Below are positions 8,405 to 17,539 of a stretch of DNA of 64,000 bases, one piece after another. Position 1 is the stretch's first letter; each line of letters begins with the position of its first letter. The stretch is from Marinobacter sp. F4216 (GTDB lineage: Bacteria > Pseudomonadota > Gammaproteobacteria > Pseudomonadales > Oleiphilaceae): contig NZ_JAIOUO010000002.1 of the NCBI RefSeq assembly GCF_019931195.1, positions 310,001 to 374,000 of the forward strand, written 5' to 3'. Position numbers and translations under genes: made by a program. Below the pieces are notes generated by a model. It did no database searches. It worked only from the letters and a program-made list of their open reading frames with translations, and was not told where the DNA came from.

Positions 8405-9799
8405 ATGAGAAACAACAAGAACGCTATTCTCGGCGGGCTTATGGCCCTCTCTGTTGCTGCTACGCCCCTGTACGCAGCAGTTTCCCAAAGTGAAGCAGCG
8501 CGCCTCGGTAATGAGCTGACTCCATTCGGCTCGGTCAAGGCTGGCAACGCCTCCGGCACAATTCCGGCCTGGACCGGCGGCCTCGACGAAGACGACGCGC
8601 CTGCTGGCTACGAGGGCTCCGGTGACCACCACATCAATCCGTTTCCGGATGACGAAGTTCTGTTCACCATTAACTCGTCGAACGCGGATCAGTATTCCGA
8701 GCACCTGACCGATGGCCTGAAAGCCATGCTGGAGGCCTACCCAACTACTTTCCGTATCCCGGTTTACCAGTCTCGTCGTACCCATACTGTGCCCGAGTGG
8801 GTGCAAAAAAATGTCGCCAAGAACGCCGTCAGCGCTGAAATCGTTGGAGAAGGTGCGGGTCTGGACGGCGCCTTCGGCGGCTATCCGTTCCCGATCCTGC
8901 ATGGTGACGACGAAGAAAAAGCCTGGCAGGTCATGTGGAACCACCTGACTCGCTGGCGGGGCATTTCCATTACTCGTCGTGCCAGTGAAGTTGCTGTCCA
9001 GCAGAACGGAGAGTACACGCTGGTGACGTCTCAGCAAGAAGCCTTCTTCCCCTACTACAATCCGGAAGGTGATGAGAGCACCCTCGACAACGTAATTTTC
9101 TACTACCTGTCGTTCACCCAGTCCCCACCCCGTCTTGCCGGCGGCGCGATCCTGGTTCACGAAACCCTGAACCAGATCAAGAACCCGCGGAACGGCTGGG
9201 GTTATAACGCCGGTCAGCGTCGTGTGCGCCGCGCACCGAACCTGGGTTACGACAGCCCGATCGCTGCGGCCGACAACCTGCGTACTGCCGATGACACCGA
9301 TATCTTTAACGGTGCCCTGGACCGGTTTAACTGGACTTACGAGGGTATGCGGGAAATCTACATCCCGTACAACAACTACGAGATTAGCAGCGACAAGTTG
9401 TCCTATGACGAGGTGCTGGGCTTGGCGCACCTGAATCCCGACCATATGCGTTGGGAACTGCATCGTGTCCACTTGGTAACGGCAACCCTGAAAGACGGTG
9501 AACGCCATATTTACGGTAAGCGTCGCTTCTACGTTGATGCAGATAGCTGGAACGTGGCCTTGATGGACCAGTACGACGGTCGCGGTGAGCTGTGGCGTGT
9601 TACTCAGGCAATTCTGAAGAACTTCTACGACATGCCGGGTGTATGGGGTGGTCTGGAAGCATTCCATGACCTGCAGGCCCGCCGGTACCACGTCCTTGGC
9701 CTCGATAACGAAGAGCCCCGTACCCGGGTCTTCACCGACGACGTGCCAAACAAGCGTTACTTCTCACCGGCATCCCTGCGTCGTCGGAGTGTTCGCTAA
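8405..9799 (+). CDS. DUF1329 periplasmic / outer-membrane protein
   Basis: A 464-residue exported protein. ATG 8405 begins a typical signal peptide (MRNNKN, hydrophobic stretch, cleavage near LYAAV). The mature part begins with GNELTPFGSVKAGNASGTIPAWTGGL, the hallmark opening of DUF1329 proteins. The fold of this family is thought to resemble LolA/LolB lipid carriers. It leads a three-gene cluster with a YCF48 propeller protein and an MMPL-type RND transporter. From that context a part in moving a hydrophobic compound across the envelope is likely, but the substrate is unknown. DUF1329 genes commonly follow a DUF1302 gene; none is present here. Confidence 0.88.
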   Translation: MRNNKNAILGGLMALSVAATPLYAAVSQSEAARLGNELTPFGSVKAGNASGTIPAWTGGLDEDDAPAGYEGSGDHHINPFPDDEVLFTINSSNADQYSEHLTDGLKAMLEAYPTTFRIPVYQSRRTHTVPEWVQKNVAKNAVSAEIVGEGAGLDGAFGGYPFPILHGDDEEKAWQVMWNHLTRWRGISITRRASEVAVQQNGEYTLVTSQQEAFFPYYNPEGDESTLDNVIFYYLSFTQSPPRLAGGAILVHETLNQIKNPRNGWGYNAGQRRVRRAPNLGYDSPIAAADNLRTADDTDIFNGALDRFNWTYEGMREIYIPYNNYEISSDKLSYDEVLGLAHLNPDHMRWELHRVHLVTATLKDGERHIYGKRRFYVDADSWNVALMDQYDGRGELWRVTQAILKNFYDMPGVWGGLEAFHDLQARRYHVLGLDNEEPRTRVFTDDVPNKRYFSPASLRRRSVR

Positions 9800-9848
9800 T
9801 ACCCAAGTTTTCAGGCATTATTCCGCGCCAGACGGAGTTGGCGCCCCG

Positions 9849-9878
9849 CATACCGGCATCCGAGAGGCTGCCGGTATG
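9849..9878 (+). terminator. Hairpin between DUF1329 and YCF48 genes
   Basis: CATACCGGCA and TGCCGGTATG form a perfect 10-base-pair stem with a 10-base loop, followed only by TTTACAG. With such a short T-run it would be at best a partial terminator or an mRNA-stabilising hairpin, which could lower expression of the two downstream genes relative to DUF1329. Confidence 0.5.
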
Positions 9879-9943
9879 TTTACAGTTAGAGCCAGCTTCG
9901 CTGGACAGAGTCACAACGTAATTACAACTAATAGGCAATTCGA

Positions 9944-11089
9944 ATGGCTACAAGCTTAATGTGTAAATCCCTGGGCGCCGCATGCCTTGGGCTTTCCATG
10001 GCCTGTGCGTCCCCCGTTGCATTGGCGCTTGCGGACGTTATTGAAACACCGGCGCGCGCAACCGACCTGGCGCCCGAGAATCTTCTGACCGATGTTGACC
10101 GGGCTGGCGACCGAATGGTGGCCATAGGCGAGCGTGGCCATATCATTTTTTCTGATGATCAGGGCCAGAGCTGGACCCAGGCCGAGGTGCCGGTATCCGT
10201 CACACTGACCAGCCTTGATTTCGCCTCTGAGACACACGGCTGGGCAGTGGGTCACAGTGGCGTCGTTCTTCATTCCGACGATGCTGGTGAAAGCTGGGAA
10301 GTTCAGATCACCGGTATTGAGGCAGCGGAACTGGCCATCGAGAGCCAGGAAGAAGCCATCGCCGAGATGGAAGAGAAAGTCGAGGCGGCCACCGGTGACG
10401 AGAAAGCAGACCTCGAGTGGGCTCTGGACGACCTGTATTTCGCGCTCGAGAATATGCAGGCTGATCTGGACATCGGTCCGGTAAACCCCTTCCTTGACGT
10501 GTTGTTCCTCAGCGAGCAGAACGGCTTCGTCATTGGCGCATACGGCATGCTGTTCCACACCAGTGATGGTGGTGAGACATGGAGCGACTGGTCGCCGAAG
10601 CTCGATAACTCTCAGAATTTCCACTTGAACGCGATCACTGAAATCACCGGTGGCGCACTGGCGATCGTTGGTGAAGCGGGTCAGATTCATGTGTCTGTTG
10701 ATGGTGGTCAAAGCTGGGAGCGTCGCGAAGGCCCTTACCCCGGCTCTCTGTTTGGCGTCATTGGCACTGGCCGCATCAACGAAATCCTGGCCTTTGGCCT
10801 GCGTGGCACCCTGATGCTGTCCACGGACCTGGGGCGCTCCTGGTCAATGATCACCAGTGGCACGACCGCGACACTGACGGATGGCTTTTCTGAGGACGAT
10901 CGCATTGTGCTTGTCGGCACTAATGGTGCTGTTCTGGTCAGTGGTAACGGCGGGGAAACCTTCCGTTCCTACATTCGTGGCGACCGTCTGGGTGTGATGA
11001 GTGCGATGCCGGCTTCAGGTATGGATCTTCTGCTGGTTGGCGAGGGCGGCGCAGAGCTGACCGACGCCAAAGGCAAGAATCTTAAATAA
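9944..11089 (+). CDS. YCF48/BNR-repeat propeller protein, exported
   Basis: A 381-residue secreted protein with a signal peptide over about the first 30 residues. Asp-box/BNR motifs recur along the chain: SDDQGQSW, SDDAGESW, SDGGETW, VDGGQSW, STDLGRSW and GNGGETF. This indicates a beta-propeller related to the YCF48/HCF136 photosystem assembly family. An unusual Glu-rich helical insert of about 60 residues interrupts the propeller after the second repeat (near residues 120-180). In this type of cluster the protein is assumed to act with the neighbouring RND transporter in the periplasm, perhaps as an assembly factor or adaptor; that is inference. Confidence 0.87.
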   Translation: MATSLMCKSLGAACLGLSMACASPVALALADVIETPARATDLAPENLLTDVDRAGDRMVAIGERGHIIFSDDQGQSWTQAEVPVSVTLTSLDFASETHGWAVGHSGVVLHSDDAGESWEVQITGIEAAELAIESQEEAIAEMEEKVEAATGDEKADLEWALDDLYFALENMQADLDIGPVNPFLDVLFLSEQNGFVIGAYGMLFHTSDGGETWSDWSPKLDNSQNFHLNAITEITGGALAIVGEAGQIHVSVDGGQSWERREGPYPGSLFGVIGTGRINEILAFGLRGTLMLSTDLGRSWSMITSGTTATLTDGFSEDDRIVLVGTNGAVLVSGNGGETFRSYIRGDRLGVMSAMPASGMDLLLVGEGGAELTDAKGKNLK

Positions 11090-11138
11090 CGCCCTGACGC
11101 GGCATCAACGGAACAGAGTAGATAGAGGGGCTTTTTGA

Positions 11139-13523
11139 ATGTCCAACCCTAAGCATGACAAGGGCGAGCACTACCTAACCACGCCCAAGGCGGAACCGTT
11201 TCTGGAACGCCTGATTTTCAACAATCGTGCCGGCATCCTGATTTTCTTCTTGTTTGTGACCGCCTTCCTTGGTTACAACGCAGTGAAGATCCAGCCCGAT
11301 GCCAGCTTCGAGCGGATGATTCCGCTGGAGCATCCGTACATCGTCAATATGCTGGAACACCGGGACGATTTGCAGAACCTTGGTAACTTCGTCCGTATTG
11401 CGGTAGAAGCCAAAGAAGGTGATATTTTCACCGCCGAGTACATGGAAACCCTCAAGCAGATCACCGATGAGGTGTTCTACCTGAACGGGGTGGACCGCTC
11501 CGGCCTGAAATCCCTGTGGACTTCCAACGTTCGCTGGGTGGAAGTGACCGAGCAGGGCTTCCAGGGCGGCACCGTTATCCCGGACAGCTACGATGGTTCC
11601 GAGGTCAGCCTCGAGCAGCTGCGCCAGAACGTCCTTCGTTCTAATGAAGTTGGCCGCCTGATCGCGGATAACTTCCAGTCCACCATCGTCTACGCCCCGC
11701 TGTACGAGACCAATCCGGAAACCGGTGAGCCTCTGGATTACGGAACCTTTTCCCGCGAGCTGGAAGAGAAAATCCGTGAAAAATACGAGGGTCAGAACCC
11801 GAATATCGACATCCACATCGTCGGCTTCGCCAAGAAAGTGGGTGACCTGATCGAAGGTATTGGCTCCATTGCATACTTCGCGGCCATCACCATTGGCCTG
11901 ACCACTCTGCTGTTGTTCTGGTACTCCCGTTGCCTGACCGGCACCCTTGTGCCGATCTTGACGTCTATCGTGGCGGTGTTCTGGCAGTTGGGTACCCTGC
12001 GTTTGCTGGGCTATGGCCTGGACCCATACTCGGTATTGGTTCCGTTCCTGGTCTTTGCAATCGGCATCAGTCACGGCGTACAGATCGTGAACGCCATGGC
12101 GGTCGAAGCTGCCAAAGGGTTTGACTCGGTCACTGCCGCGCGTCTGGCCTTCCGTGCCCTCTACATTCCCGGCATGCTGGCGCTGATCTCGGACGCGTTC
12201 GGCTTCCTGACCCTGTTCTTTATTGAAATCGATGTTATCCGTGACCTGGCCATTGCCGCCGGTATCGGTGTGGCGTTTGTCATCATTACCAATCTGGTGA
12301 TGCACGTTCTGATCATGTCCTACCTGGGTATTTCCAAGGGCGGTGTGCGCCACGTCCAGAATCGTGGTGAGAAGCAGGACCGCAAGTGGCGAACCCTGTC
12401 TTACTTCTCCCATCCAAGTGTTGCCCCGATCTCACTGCTGATCGCGGTGATCGGTCTTGGCCTGGGTCTGTACTACAAGCAGGACCTGAAAATCGGTGAC
12501 CTGGACCGCGGTGCACCCGAGCTTCGCCCGGATTCCCGCTATAACCAGGACAACGCCTTCATCATCGATAACTACTCCACCAGTGCCGACGTGCTTGTGG
12601 TCATGGTGAAGACGCCGAAGGAAGAATGTACCCAGTACGACGTTCTGCGCGCCATGGACAGCCTCCAGTGGGAACTTCAGAACACACCGGGCGTTCAGTC
12701 TTCCGCGTCCCTGGCGGATGTCTCCAAAATCGTGACCAAGGCCCTGAACGAAGGTAACTGGAAGTGGTTCGAGATTTCCCGCAACCAGACCATCATCAAC
12801 GCCTCTATTCGTAACGCGCCGTCTGGCCTGATCAATACCGACTGTAGCCTGACGCCGGTACTGGTCTTCCTGGAAGACCACAAGGCGGAGACACTGGAAA
12901 CCGTTGTTGAGAGAGTGGCAGAGTTTTCTGGCAAAACCAGCAATGAGCAGCACACTTTCCTGCTGGCCGCCGGTAACGCCGGTGTGGAAGCGGCTACCAA
13001 TGAAGTTATCTCCAGTGCCAAGGACAAGATGCTGATCATGGTCTACGGCGTGGTGAGCTTGCTGTGTCTGCTGACCTTCCGCTCCATCCGTGCGGTACTG
13101 TGTATCGTGGTTCCGCTGGGCCTGACCTCGATCCTGTGTGAGGCCATCATGGCGGTGTCCGGCATTGGTATCAAAGTAGCGACCCTGCCGGTAATTGCAT
13201 TGGGTGTGGGAATCGGTGTGGACTACGGTATCTACATCTACAGCAAGCTTGAGAAGTTCCTGCTGGAAGGCAAGACGCTTCAGGATGCTTACTTCGAGAC
13301 TCTGAAGTCCACTGGTAAGGCGGTTGTGTTTACCGGTGTTACCCTGGGTCTTGGTGTTGTGACCTGGATCTTCTCGCCAATCAAGTTCCAGGCGGACATG
13401 GGCTTCCTGCTGTTCTTCATGTTCCTGTGGAACATGGTGGGCGCCATCTGGCTGCTGCCGGCCCTGGCTCGCTTCCTGCTGCGGCCTGACCGCATGCTGG
13501 CGAAAGCCCGCGCTGCCAAGTAA
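11139..13523 (+). CDS. MMPL/RND-superfamily transporter
   Basis: A 794-residue inner-membrane protein with the two-half RND layout. A first membrane helix lies near residues 28-48, followed by a large periplasmic loop, a bundle of five helices, a second single helix near residue 430, a second loop, and a last bundle. ATG 11139 has AGAGGGG at 11124-11130. It resembles the MMPL/HpnN-type branch that moves lipids or other hydrophobic compounds, not the AcrB drug pumps, and no membrane-fusion protein gene is nearby. It is the last gene of the DUF1329/YCF48 cluster and is followed by a strong terminator. Confidence 0.9.
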   Translation: MSNPKHDKGEHYLTTPKAEPFLERLIFNNRAGILIFFLFVTAFLGYNAVKIQPDASFERMIPLEHPYIVNMLEHRDDLQNLGNFVRIAVEAKEGDIFTAEYMETLKQITDEVFYLNGVDRSGLKSLWTSNVRWVEVTEQGFQGGTVIPDSYDGSEVSLEQLRQNVLRSNEVGRLIADNFQSTIVYAPLYETNPETGEPLDYGTFSRELEEKIREKYEGQNPNIDIHIVGFAKKVGDLIEGIGSIAYFAAITIGLTTLLLFWYSRCLTGTLVPILTSIVAVFWQLGTLRLLGYGLDPYSVLVPFLVFAIGISHGVQIVNAMAVEAAKGFDSVTAARLAFRALYIPGMLALISDAFGFLTLFFIEIDVIRDLAIAAGIGVAFVIITNLVMHVLIMSYLGISKGGVRHVQNRGEKQDRKWRTLSYFSHPSVAPISLLIAVIGLGLGLYYKQDLKIGDLDRGAPELRPDSRYNQDNAFIIDNYSTSADVLVVMVKTPKEECTQYDVLRAMDSLQWELQNTPGVQSSASLADVSKIVTKALNEGNWKWFEISRNQTIINASIRNAPSGLINTDCSLTPVLVFLEDHKAETLETVVERVAEFSGKTSNEQHTFLLAAGNAGVEAATNEVISSAKDKMLIMVYGVVSLLCLLTFRSIRAVLCIVVPLGLTSILCEAIMAVSGIGIKVATLPVIALGVGIGVDYGIYIYSKLEKFLLEGKTLQDAYFETLKSTGKAVVFTGVTLGLGVVTWIFSPIKFQADMGFLLFFMFLWNMVGAIWLLPALARFLLRPDRMLAKARAAK

Positions 13524-13540
13524 ACCTTTCAAGGTTTTGC

Positions 13541-13570
13541 AAAAAAGCCCGCTAAGCGGGCTTTTTTGTT
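13541..13570. terminator. Bidirectional rho-independent terminator
   Basis: AAAAAAGCCCGC, loop TAA, GCGGGCTTTTTT. The stem is perfect and flanked by A and T runs, so it can work on both strands; it closes the RND transporter gene. Confidence 0.88.
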
Positions 13571-13707
13571 TTAAGGTCAAGTGTTTAGCTGGTCGGGTCC
13601 AGCTTTATTTATGGCGTATTCTGGTCTATGTTCATAGACGTGCCAAAAGCAAGCCCTCGGGAGTAGGCGGGCTTCAAATCCAACGGTCAAAAAAAGGAAT
13701 AGAACAC

Positions 13708-14691
13708 ATGACACTTAAATCCAAGGTATCTGCTCTCGCTGTTTCTGCGGCAGTCAGCGTAGGTGCTGCTTCCACGTCGGTATCTGCTCAGGAACAGCGT
13801 TTCGTGACAATTGGTACTGGGGGTGTGACCGGTGTTTACTACCCGGCCGGTGGCGCTATTTGTCGTCTGGTGAACATGGATCGTAAGGAGCATGGCATCC
13901 GTTGTTCGGTCGAGAGCACCGGCGGTTCCGTATACAACCTGAATGCGATTCGCCAGGGCGAGCTGGATCTGGCAGTGGCCCAGTCCGACTGGCAGTACCA
14001 TGCCTACAATGGCTCCAGCCAGTTCGAAAGCGATGGCGCCAACAAAGACTTGCGGGCGGTGTTCTCACTGCACCCGGAGCCATTCACCGTGGTGGCCAGT
14101 AAGGGTTCCGGTATCAACTCGTTCGAGGATCTCGAAGGCAAGCGAGTGTCCGTCGGCAACCCGGGGTCGGGCCAGCGTGCCACGGCAGAGGTGCTGATGG
14201 AGGAAATGGGCTGGGGAATGGACAAGTTCTCCCTGGCGGCTGAGCTGAAAGCCGCTGAGCAGTCCCAGGCCCTCTGTGACGGCAATATCGATGCGTTCTT
14301 CTACACCGTTGGCCACCCGTCCGGTGCCATCAAGGAAGCGACCACCTCGTGTGACAGCCTGATCGTGAACGTCGATAACGAAGCCACTCAAAAGCTCATT
14401 TCCGACAATCCGTATTACCGGGAGGCAACCATCCCAGGTGGCATGTACCGGGGCTCTGACCAGGATGTAACGACCTTCGGTGTTGCAGCCACCTTTGTGT
14501 CATCCACCGATGTGGCGGACGAAGTGGTGTACGAAGTGGTCAAGGCGGTATTTGAGAACTTTGACAGCTTCAAGCGTCTGCATCCCGCTTTCGCCAATCT
14601 GAAGAAAGAAGAGATGGTCTCCGATGCCCTGAGTGCCCCTCTGCACCCGGGCGCGGCGAAGTACTACAAGGAAGCTGGTCTGATCGACTGA
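13708..14691 (+). CDS. TAXI-family TRAP transporter solute receptor
   Basis: A 327-residue periplasmic binding protein. ATG 13708 follows AAGGAA and begins a signal peptide that ends near VSAQEQ. The mature start [23 protein letters not shown] is the typical TAXI-family opening, with the glycine-rich ligand loop. It delivers a substrate to the fused TRAP permease encoded just downstream. TAXI receptors have been linked to dicarboxylate and glutamate-type ligands, but the ligand here cannot be told. The hairpin between the two genes probably sets a higher level of receptor than permease. Confidence 0.93.
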   Translation: MTLKSKVSALAVSAAVSVGAASTSVSAQEQRFVTIGTGGVTGVYYPAGGAICRLVNMDRKEHGIRCSVESTGGSVYNLNAIRQGELDLAVAQSDWQYHAYNGSSQFESDGANKDLRAVFSLHPEPFTVVASKGSGINSFEDLEGKRVSVGNPGSGQRATAEVLMEEMGWGMDKFSLAAELKAAEQSQALCDGNIDAFFYTVGHPSGAIKEATTSCDSLIVNVDNEATQKLISDNPYYREATIPGGMYRGSDQDVTTFGVAATFVSSTDVADEVVYEVVKAVFENFDSFKRLHPAFANLKKEEMVSDALSAPLHPGAAKYYKEAGLID

Positions 14692-14709
14692 TCTCGCCGG
14701 TCATTGAAC

Positions 14710-14734
14710 GCCGCGGGCTGGTTAGGCCCGCGGC
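14710..14734 (+). terminator. Intercistronic hairpin between TRAP receptor and permease
   Basis: GCCGCGGGC, a 7-base loop, GCCCGCGGC: nine perfect G/C-rich pairs followed only by ATCTCTTTGG. This is a strong stem with a weak T-run. Such hairpins after binding-protein genes usually cause partial termination or protect the upstream mRNA. Confidence 0.7.
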
Positions 14735-14785
14735 ATCTCTTTGGTTATATCTGCCTTACCCCTGGTTTTCTTAAAGGACTGGATT

Positions 14786-17386
14786 ATGAGCGACAGCGAC
14801 CCTCGGGCAGGGGACAGTGTCGACCGTGGCAAGGTCGAGGAGTTTTTGCAGACAGAATCTGGTGGAAGGGCCACCACGGGCGCCGCTGCGGTTATTCTGT
14901 TTGTCGTGCCACTGCTCTGGTCTCTTTTTCAGCTATGGATAGCGTCGCCACTTCCCTACGTGTTTGATTTCGGAGTTTTCAACTCCACCGAGTCTCGGTC
15001 GATACATCTGGCCTTTGCGACTTTTCTGGCGTTTTCCGCGTTCCCGATGATCAAAGGCAAGCACATGAATCATGTGCCGATCTTTGACTGGGTGTTGGCG
15101 CTGGCAGCCGCCTTTGCGGCGTCGTACCTGTTTGTTTTCTATGACCAGCTGGCCACGCGCCCGGGTGCCCCGAATGCCCAGGATATGATCGTTGCGTTGG
15201 GTGGTCTTGTACTGCTTCTCGAAGCGACGCGGCGGGCTCTCGGCCTTCCGCTGACCATTGTTGCGGGCGTTTTCATTATTTATTCCCTCGCCGGGCCCTA
15301 CATGCCCGACGTGATTTCCCACAAAGGGGCGAGCTTGAGTAAGCTGGCGTCCCACCAGTGGCTTGGCACGGAGGGTGTGTTCGGGGTCGCGCTGGGGGTT
15401 TCCACCAGCTTCGTATTCCTGTTCGTACTTTTCGGAGCATTGCTTGAACGGGCAGGGGCTGGCAATTATTTCATCCAGGTGGCCTATGCCATGCTCGGTC
15501 ACATGCGCGGCGGTCCCGCCAAAGCTGCCGTGGTGTCCAGCGGACTGAGTGGCGTGATTTCCGGCTCTTCCATCGCCAATGTGGTGACCACCGGGACCTT
15601 TACCATACCGCTCATGAAGCGCGTTGGTTTCCCGGCCACCAAAGCCGGGGCGGTGGAAGTGGCTGCATCAACCAATGGCCAGTTGACCCCGCCCATTATG
15701 GGTGCGGCTGCCTTTTTGATGGTGGAATACGTGGGAATCTCCTATCTGGAGGTCATCAAACACGCCATCCTGCCTGCCATGATTTCCTATGTGGCGTTGA
15801 TTTACATCGTTCACCTCGAAGCCTGCAAACTCAACATGAAGGGCATCGAACGTCTGGATCGTCCGACCTTGGCTCAGCGAATGCTCAACTGGGTAGTCAT
15901 TCTGCTGGGGCTGTGTGTGCTGACGCTGGTTGTCTACTACGGCATTGGCTGGATGAAGGACTGGCTGGGTGCAGGCGCTATCTGGGTGCTGGGCCCCCTC
16001 CTGCTGCTGGTTTATATCGGTCTGGTCGGTTATGCCACCCGTTTCCCGGCTCTTGAGGAGGACAGTCCGGAGCGATCCATGGATGAATTGCCCCCGGTTG
16101 GGCCCACGGTGAAAGCCGGCCTTTACTTCCTTCTGCCGGTGGTTGTGTTGGTGTGGTGCCTGACCGTGGAGCGGTTCTCGCCACAGTTATCGGCCTTCTG
16201 GGCGACCGTGTTCATGGTATTTATCGTGATTACCCAGGGTCCGCTGAAAGCCTTTTTCCATGAACAGGGGCATTACGGTGCGACGTTGAAGCAGGGTTTG
16301 GTAGATCTCGCTCATTCCCTGGTTACCGGTGCTCGCAACATGGTTGGCATCGGTGTGGCCACTGCCACTGCCGGTATTGTGGTCGGCACGGTCACCCTGA
16401 CCGGCATCGGGTTGGTCATGACTCAGTTTGTTGAGTTCATCTCTGGCGGTAACCTGCTGTTGATGCTTATTTTCACCGCCCTGATCAGTCTGATTCTGGG
16501 TATGGGGCTTCCGACCACGGCCAATTACATTGTGGTTTCCACATTGATGGCGCCGGTGATTGTGACCCTCGGTGCCGAGAATGGCCTGCTGGTGCCGCTG
16601 ATTGCGGTTCACCTGTTTGTGTTTTACTTCGGTATTCTGGCGGACGACACGCCTCCGGTGGGGCTGGCCGCCTACGCCGCCGCGGCGATATCGGGTGCCG
16701 ACCCGATCCGGACCGGTATTCAGGGTTTTACCTACGATATCCGGACCGCGATCCTGCCGTTCATGTTTATTTTTAATACTCAATTGTTGCTGATCGGGCT
16801 GACGGGCTGGTTTGACCTCCTGGTGACCGTATTCAGTGCGGTGATGGCCATGCTGGTGTTTTCGGCAGCCACCCAGGGCTACTGGATGACCCGGACGCGC
16901 TGGTGGGAAACCGTCGCGCTTCTGCTGATTTCGTTCACCCTTTTCCGGCCGGGTTTCTGGTGGGACATGGTGTACCCCGCGACTCAGGACCGCCCAGGTT
17001 CCGAGTTGTTCCAGTATGTTGATGATGTTCCGGCCGGTGATCCTATTGTCATCCAGGCGTCGGGGATGTCCCTTGATGGTGATGAGGTATCCAAGTACCT
17101 GCAATTGGCATTGCCTGAAGGGGAGTCGCCACAAAAGCGTTTGGCGCAGGCCGGACTTGAAGTATCCGCCCAGGGCGATCAGATGGTGGTGGACTTCGTG
17201 AACTTCGGCAGTGCTGCGGAGCAGGCCGGCATCAGTTTCGGCTGGACGATCGATGGGGTTCAGATAGATGCGGAACGCCCACCGAAGGAATTGATGTTTA
17301 TTCCCGCACTGGCGTTGCTTGGGCTGCTTGGTTTTGGTCAGTACCGTCGACGAGCCCGTGAAACCGGTGGTGCCCAGCCAGCCTGA
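14786..17386 (+). CDS. Fused TRAP transporter permease (4TM/12TM)
   Basis: An 866-residue inner-membrane protein that fuses the small and large TRAP permease subunits. Some four helices occupy roughly residues 30-190, followed by the large-subunit helices with conserved glycine/proline segments (SGSSIANVVTTGTFTIPLMKR, then GMGLPTTANYIVVSTLMAP). ATG 14786 has AAAGGA at 14773-14778. The last 130 residues form a soluble DUF3394-like tail with an AGISFGWTIDG segment that looks somewhat PDZ-like, followed by a final helix and a basic end. It works with the TAXI receptor encoded upstream, driven by an ion gradient. Confidence 0.93.
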   Translation: MSDSDPRAGDSVDRGKVEEFLQTESGGRATTGAAAVILFVVPLLWSLFQLWIASPLPYVFDFGVFNSTESRSIHLAFATFLAFSAFPMIKGKHMNHVPIFDWVLALAAAFAASYLFVFYDQLATRPGAPNAQDMIVALGGLVLLLEATRRALGLPLTIVAGVFIIYSLAGPYMPDVISHKGASLSKLASHQWLGTEGVFGVALGVSTSFVFLFVLFGALLERAGAGNYFIQVAYAMLGHMRGGPAKAAVVSSGLSGVISGSSIANVVTTGTFTIPLMKRVGFPATKAGAVEVAASTNGQLTPPIMGAAAFLMVEYVGISYLEVIKHAILPAMISYVALIYIVHLEACKLNMKGIERLDRPTLAQRMLNWVVILLGLCVLTLVVYYGIGWMKDWLGAGAIWVLGPLLLLVYIGLVGYATRFPALEEDSPERSMDELPPVGPTVKAGLYFLLPVVVLVWCLTVERFSPQLSAFWATVFMVFIVITQGPLKAFFHEQGHYGATLKQGLVDLAHSLVTGARNMVGIGVATATAGIVVGTVTLTGIGLVMTQFVEFISGGNLLLMLIFTALISLILGMGLPTTANYIVVSTLMAPVIVTLGAENGLLVPLIAVHLFVFYFGILADDTPPVGLAAYAAAAISGADPIRTGIQGFTYDIRTAILPFMFIFNTQLLLIGLTGWFDLLVTVFSAVMAMLVFSAATQGYWMTRTRWWETVALLLISFTLFRPGFWWDMVYPATQDRPGSELFQYVDDVPAGDPIVIQASGMSLDGDEVSKYLQLALPEGESPQKRLAQAGLEVSAQGDQMVVDFVNFGSAAEQAGISFGWTIDGVQIDAERPPKELMFIPALALLGLLGFGQYRRRARETGGAQPA

Positions 17387-17406
17387 ACCATTGATCCACC
17401 AGAGGA

Positions 17407-17435
17407 AACCCGGCATTAACCTGCCGGGTTTTTTT
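17407..17435 (+). terminator. Rho-independent terminator after TRAP permease
   Basis: AACCCGGCA, loop TTAACC, TGCCGGGTT followed by five further T residues. Nine pairs. It separates the TRAP operon from the thrS promoter region. Confidence 0.88.
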
Positions 17436-17436
17436 C

Positions 17437-17445
17437 TGGTAGACT
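17437..17445 (+). promoter_or_regulatory. Possible extended -10 of the thrS promoter
   Basis: TGGTAGACT fits an extended -10 element directly after the TRAP terminator. Transcription would begin near 17452 and give an 88-base leader that contains both thrS hairpins. No good -35 is visible. Confidence 0.35.
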
Positions 17446-17467
17446 CCCGCTCCAACAGGCCCGCGGT

Positions 17468-17512
17468 TTGTGTCGTGACGCGCCGCCACAAGTGATCTCT
17501 GGTATAGATCAC
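17468..17512 (+). promoter_or_regulatory. thrS translational operator mimicking tRNA-Thr anticodon arm
   Basis: Two stem-loops stand back to back. The first is TTGTG/CACAA (17468-17491), with a CGT inside its large loop. The second is GTGATCT/AGATCAC (17492-17512) around the seven-base loop CTGGTAT. Read as an anticodon loop, the second has U at position 33, GGU at 34-36 and A at 37: a tRNA-Thr(GGU) anticodon. In E. coli, ThrRS represses its own mRNA by binding anticodon-like hairpins in this place. The GGU lies 37-39 bases before the thrS start. Autoregulation here is inferred from this match. Confidence 0.72.
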
Positions 17513-17539
17513 CGCTGAGTAACCAACCGGAGTATGTTT

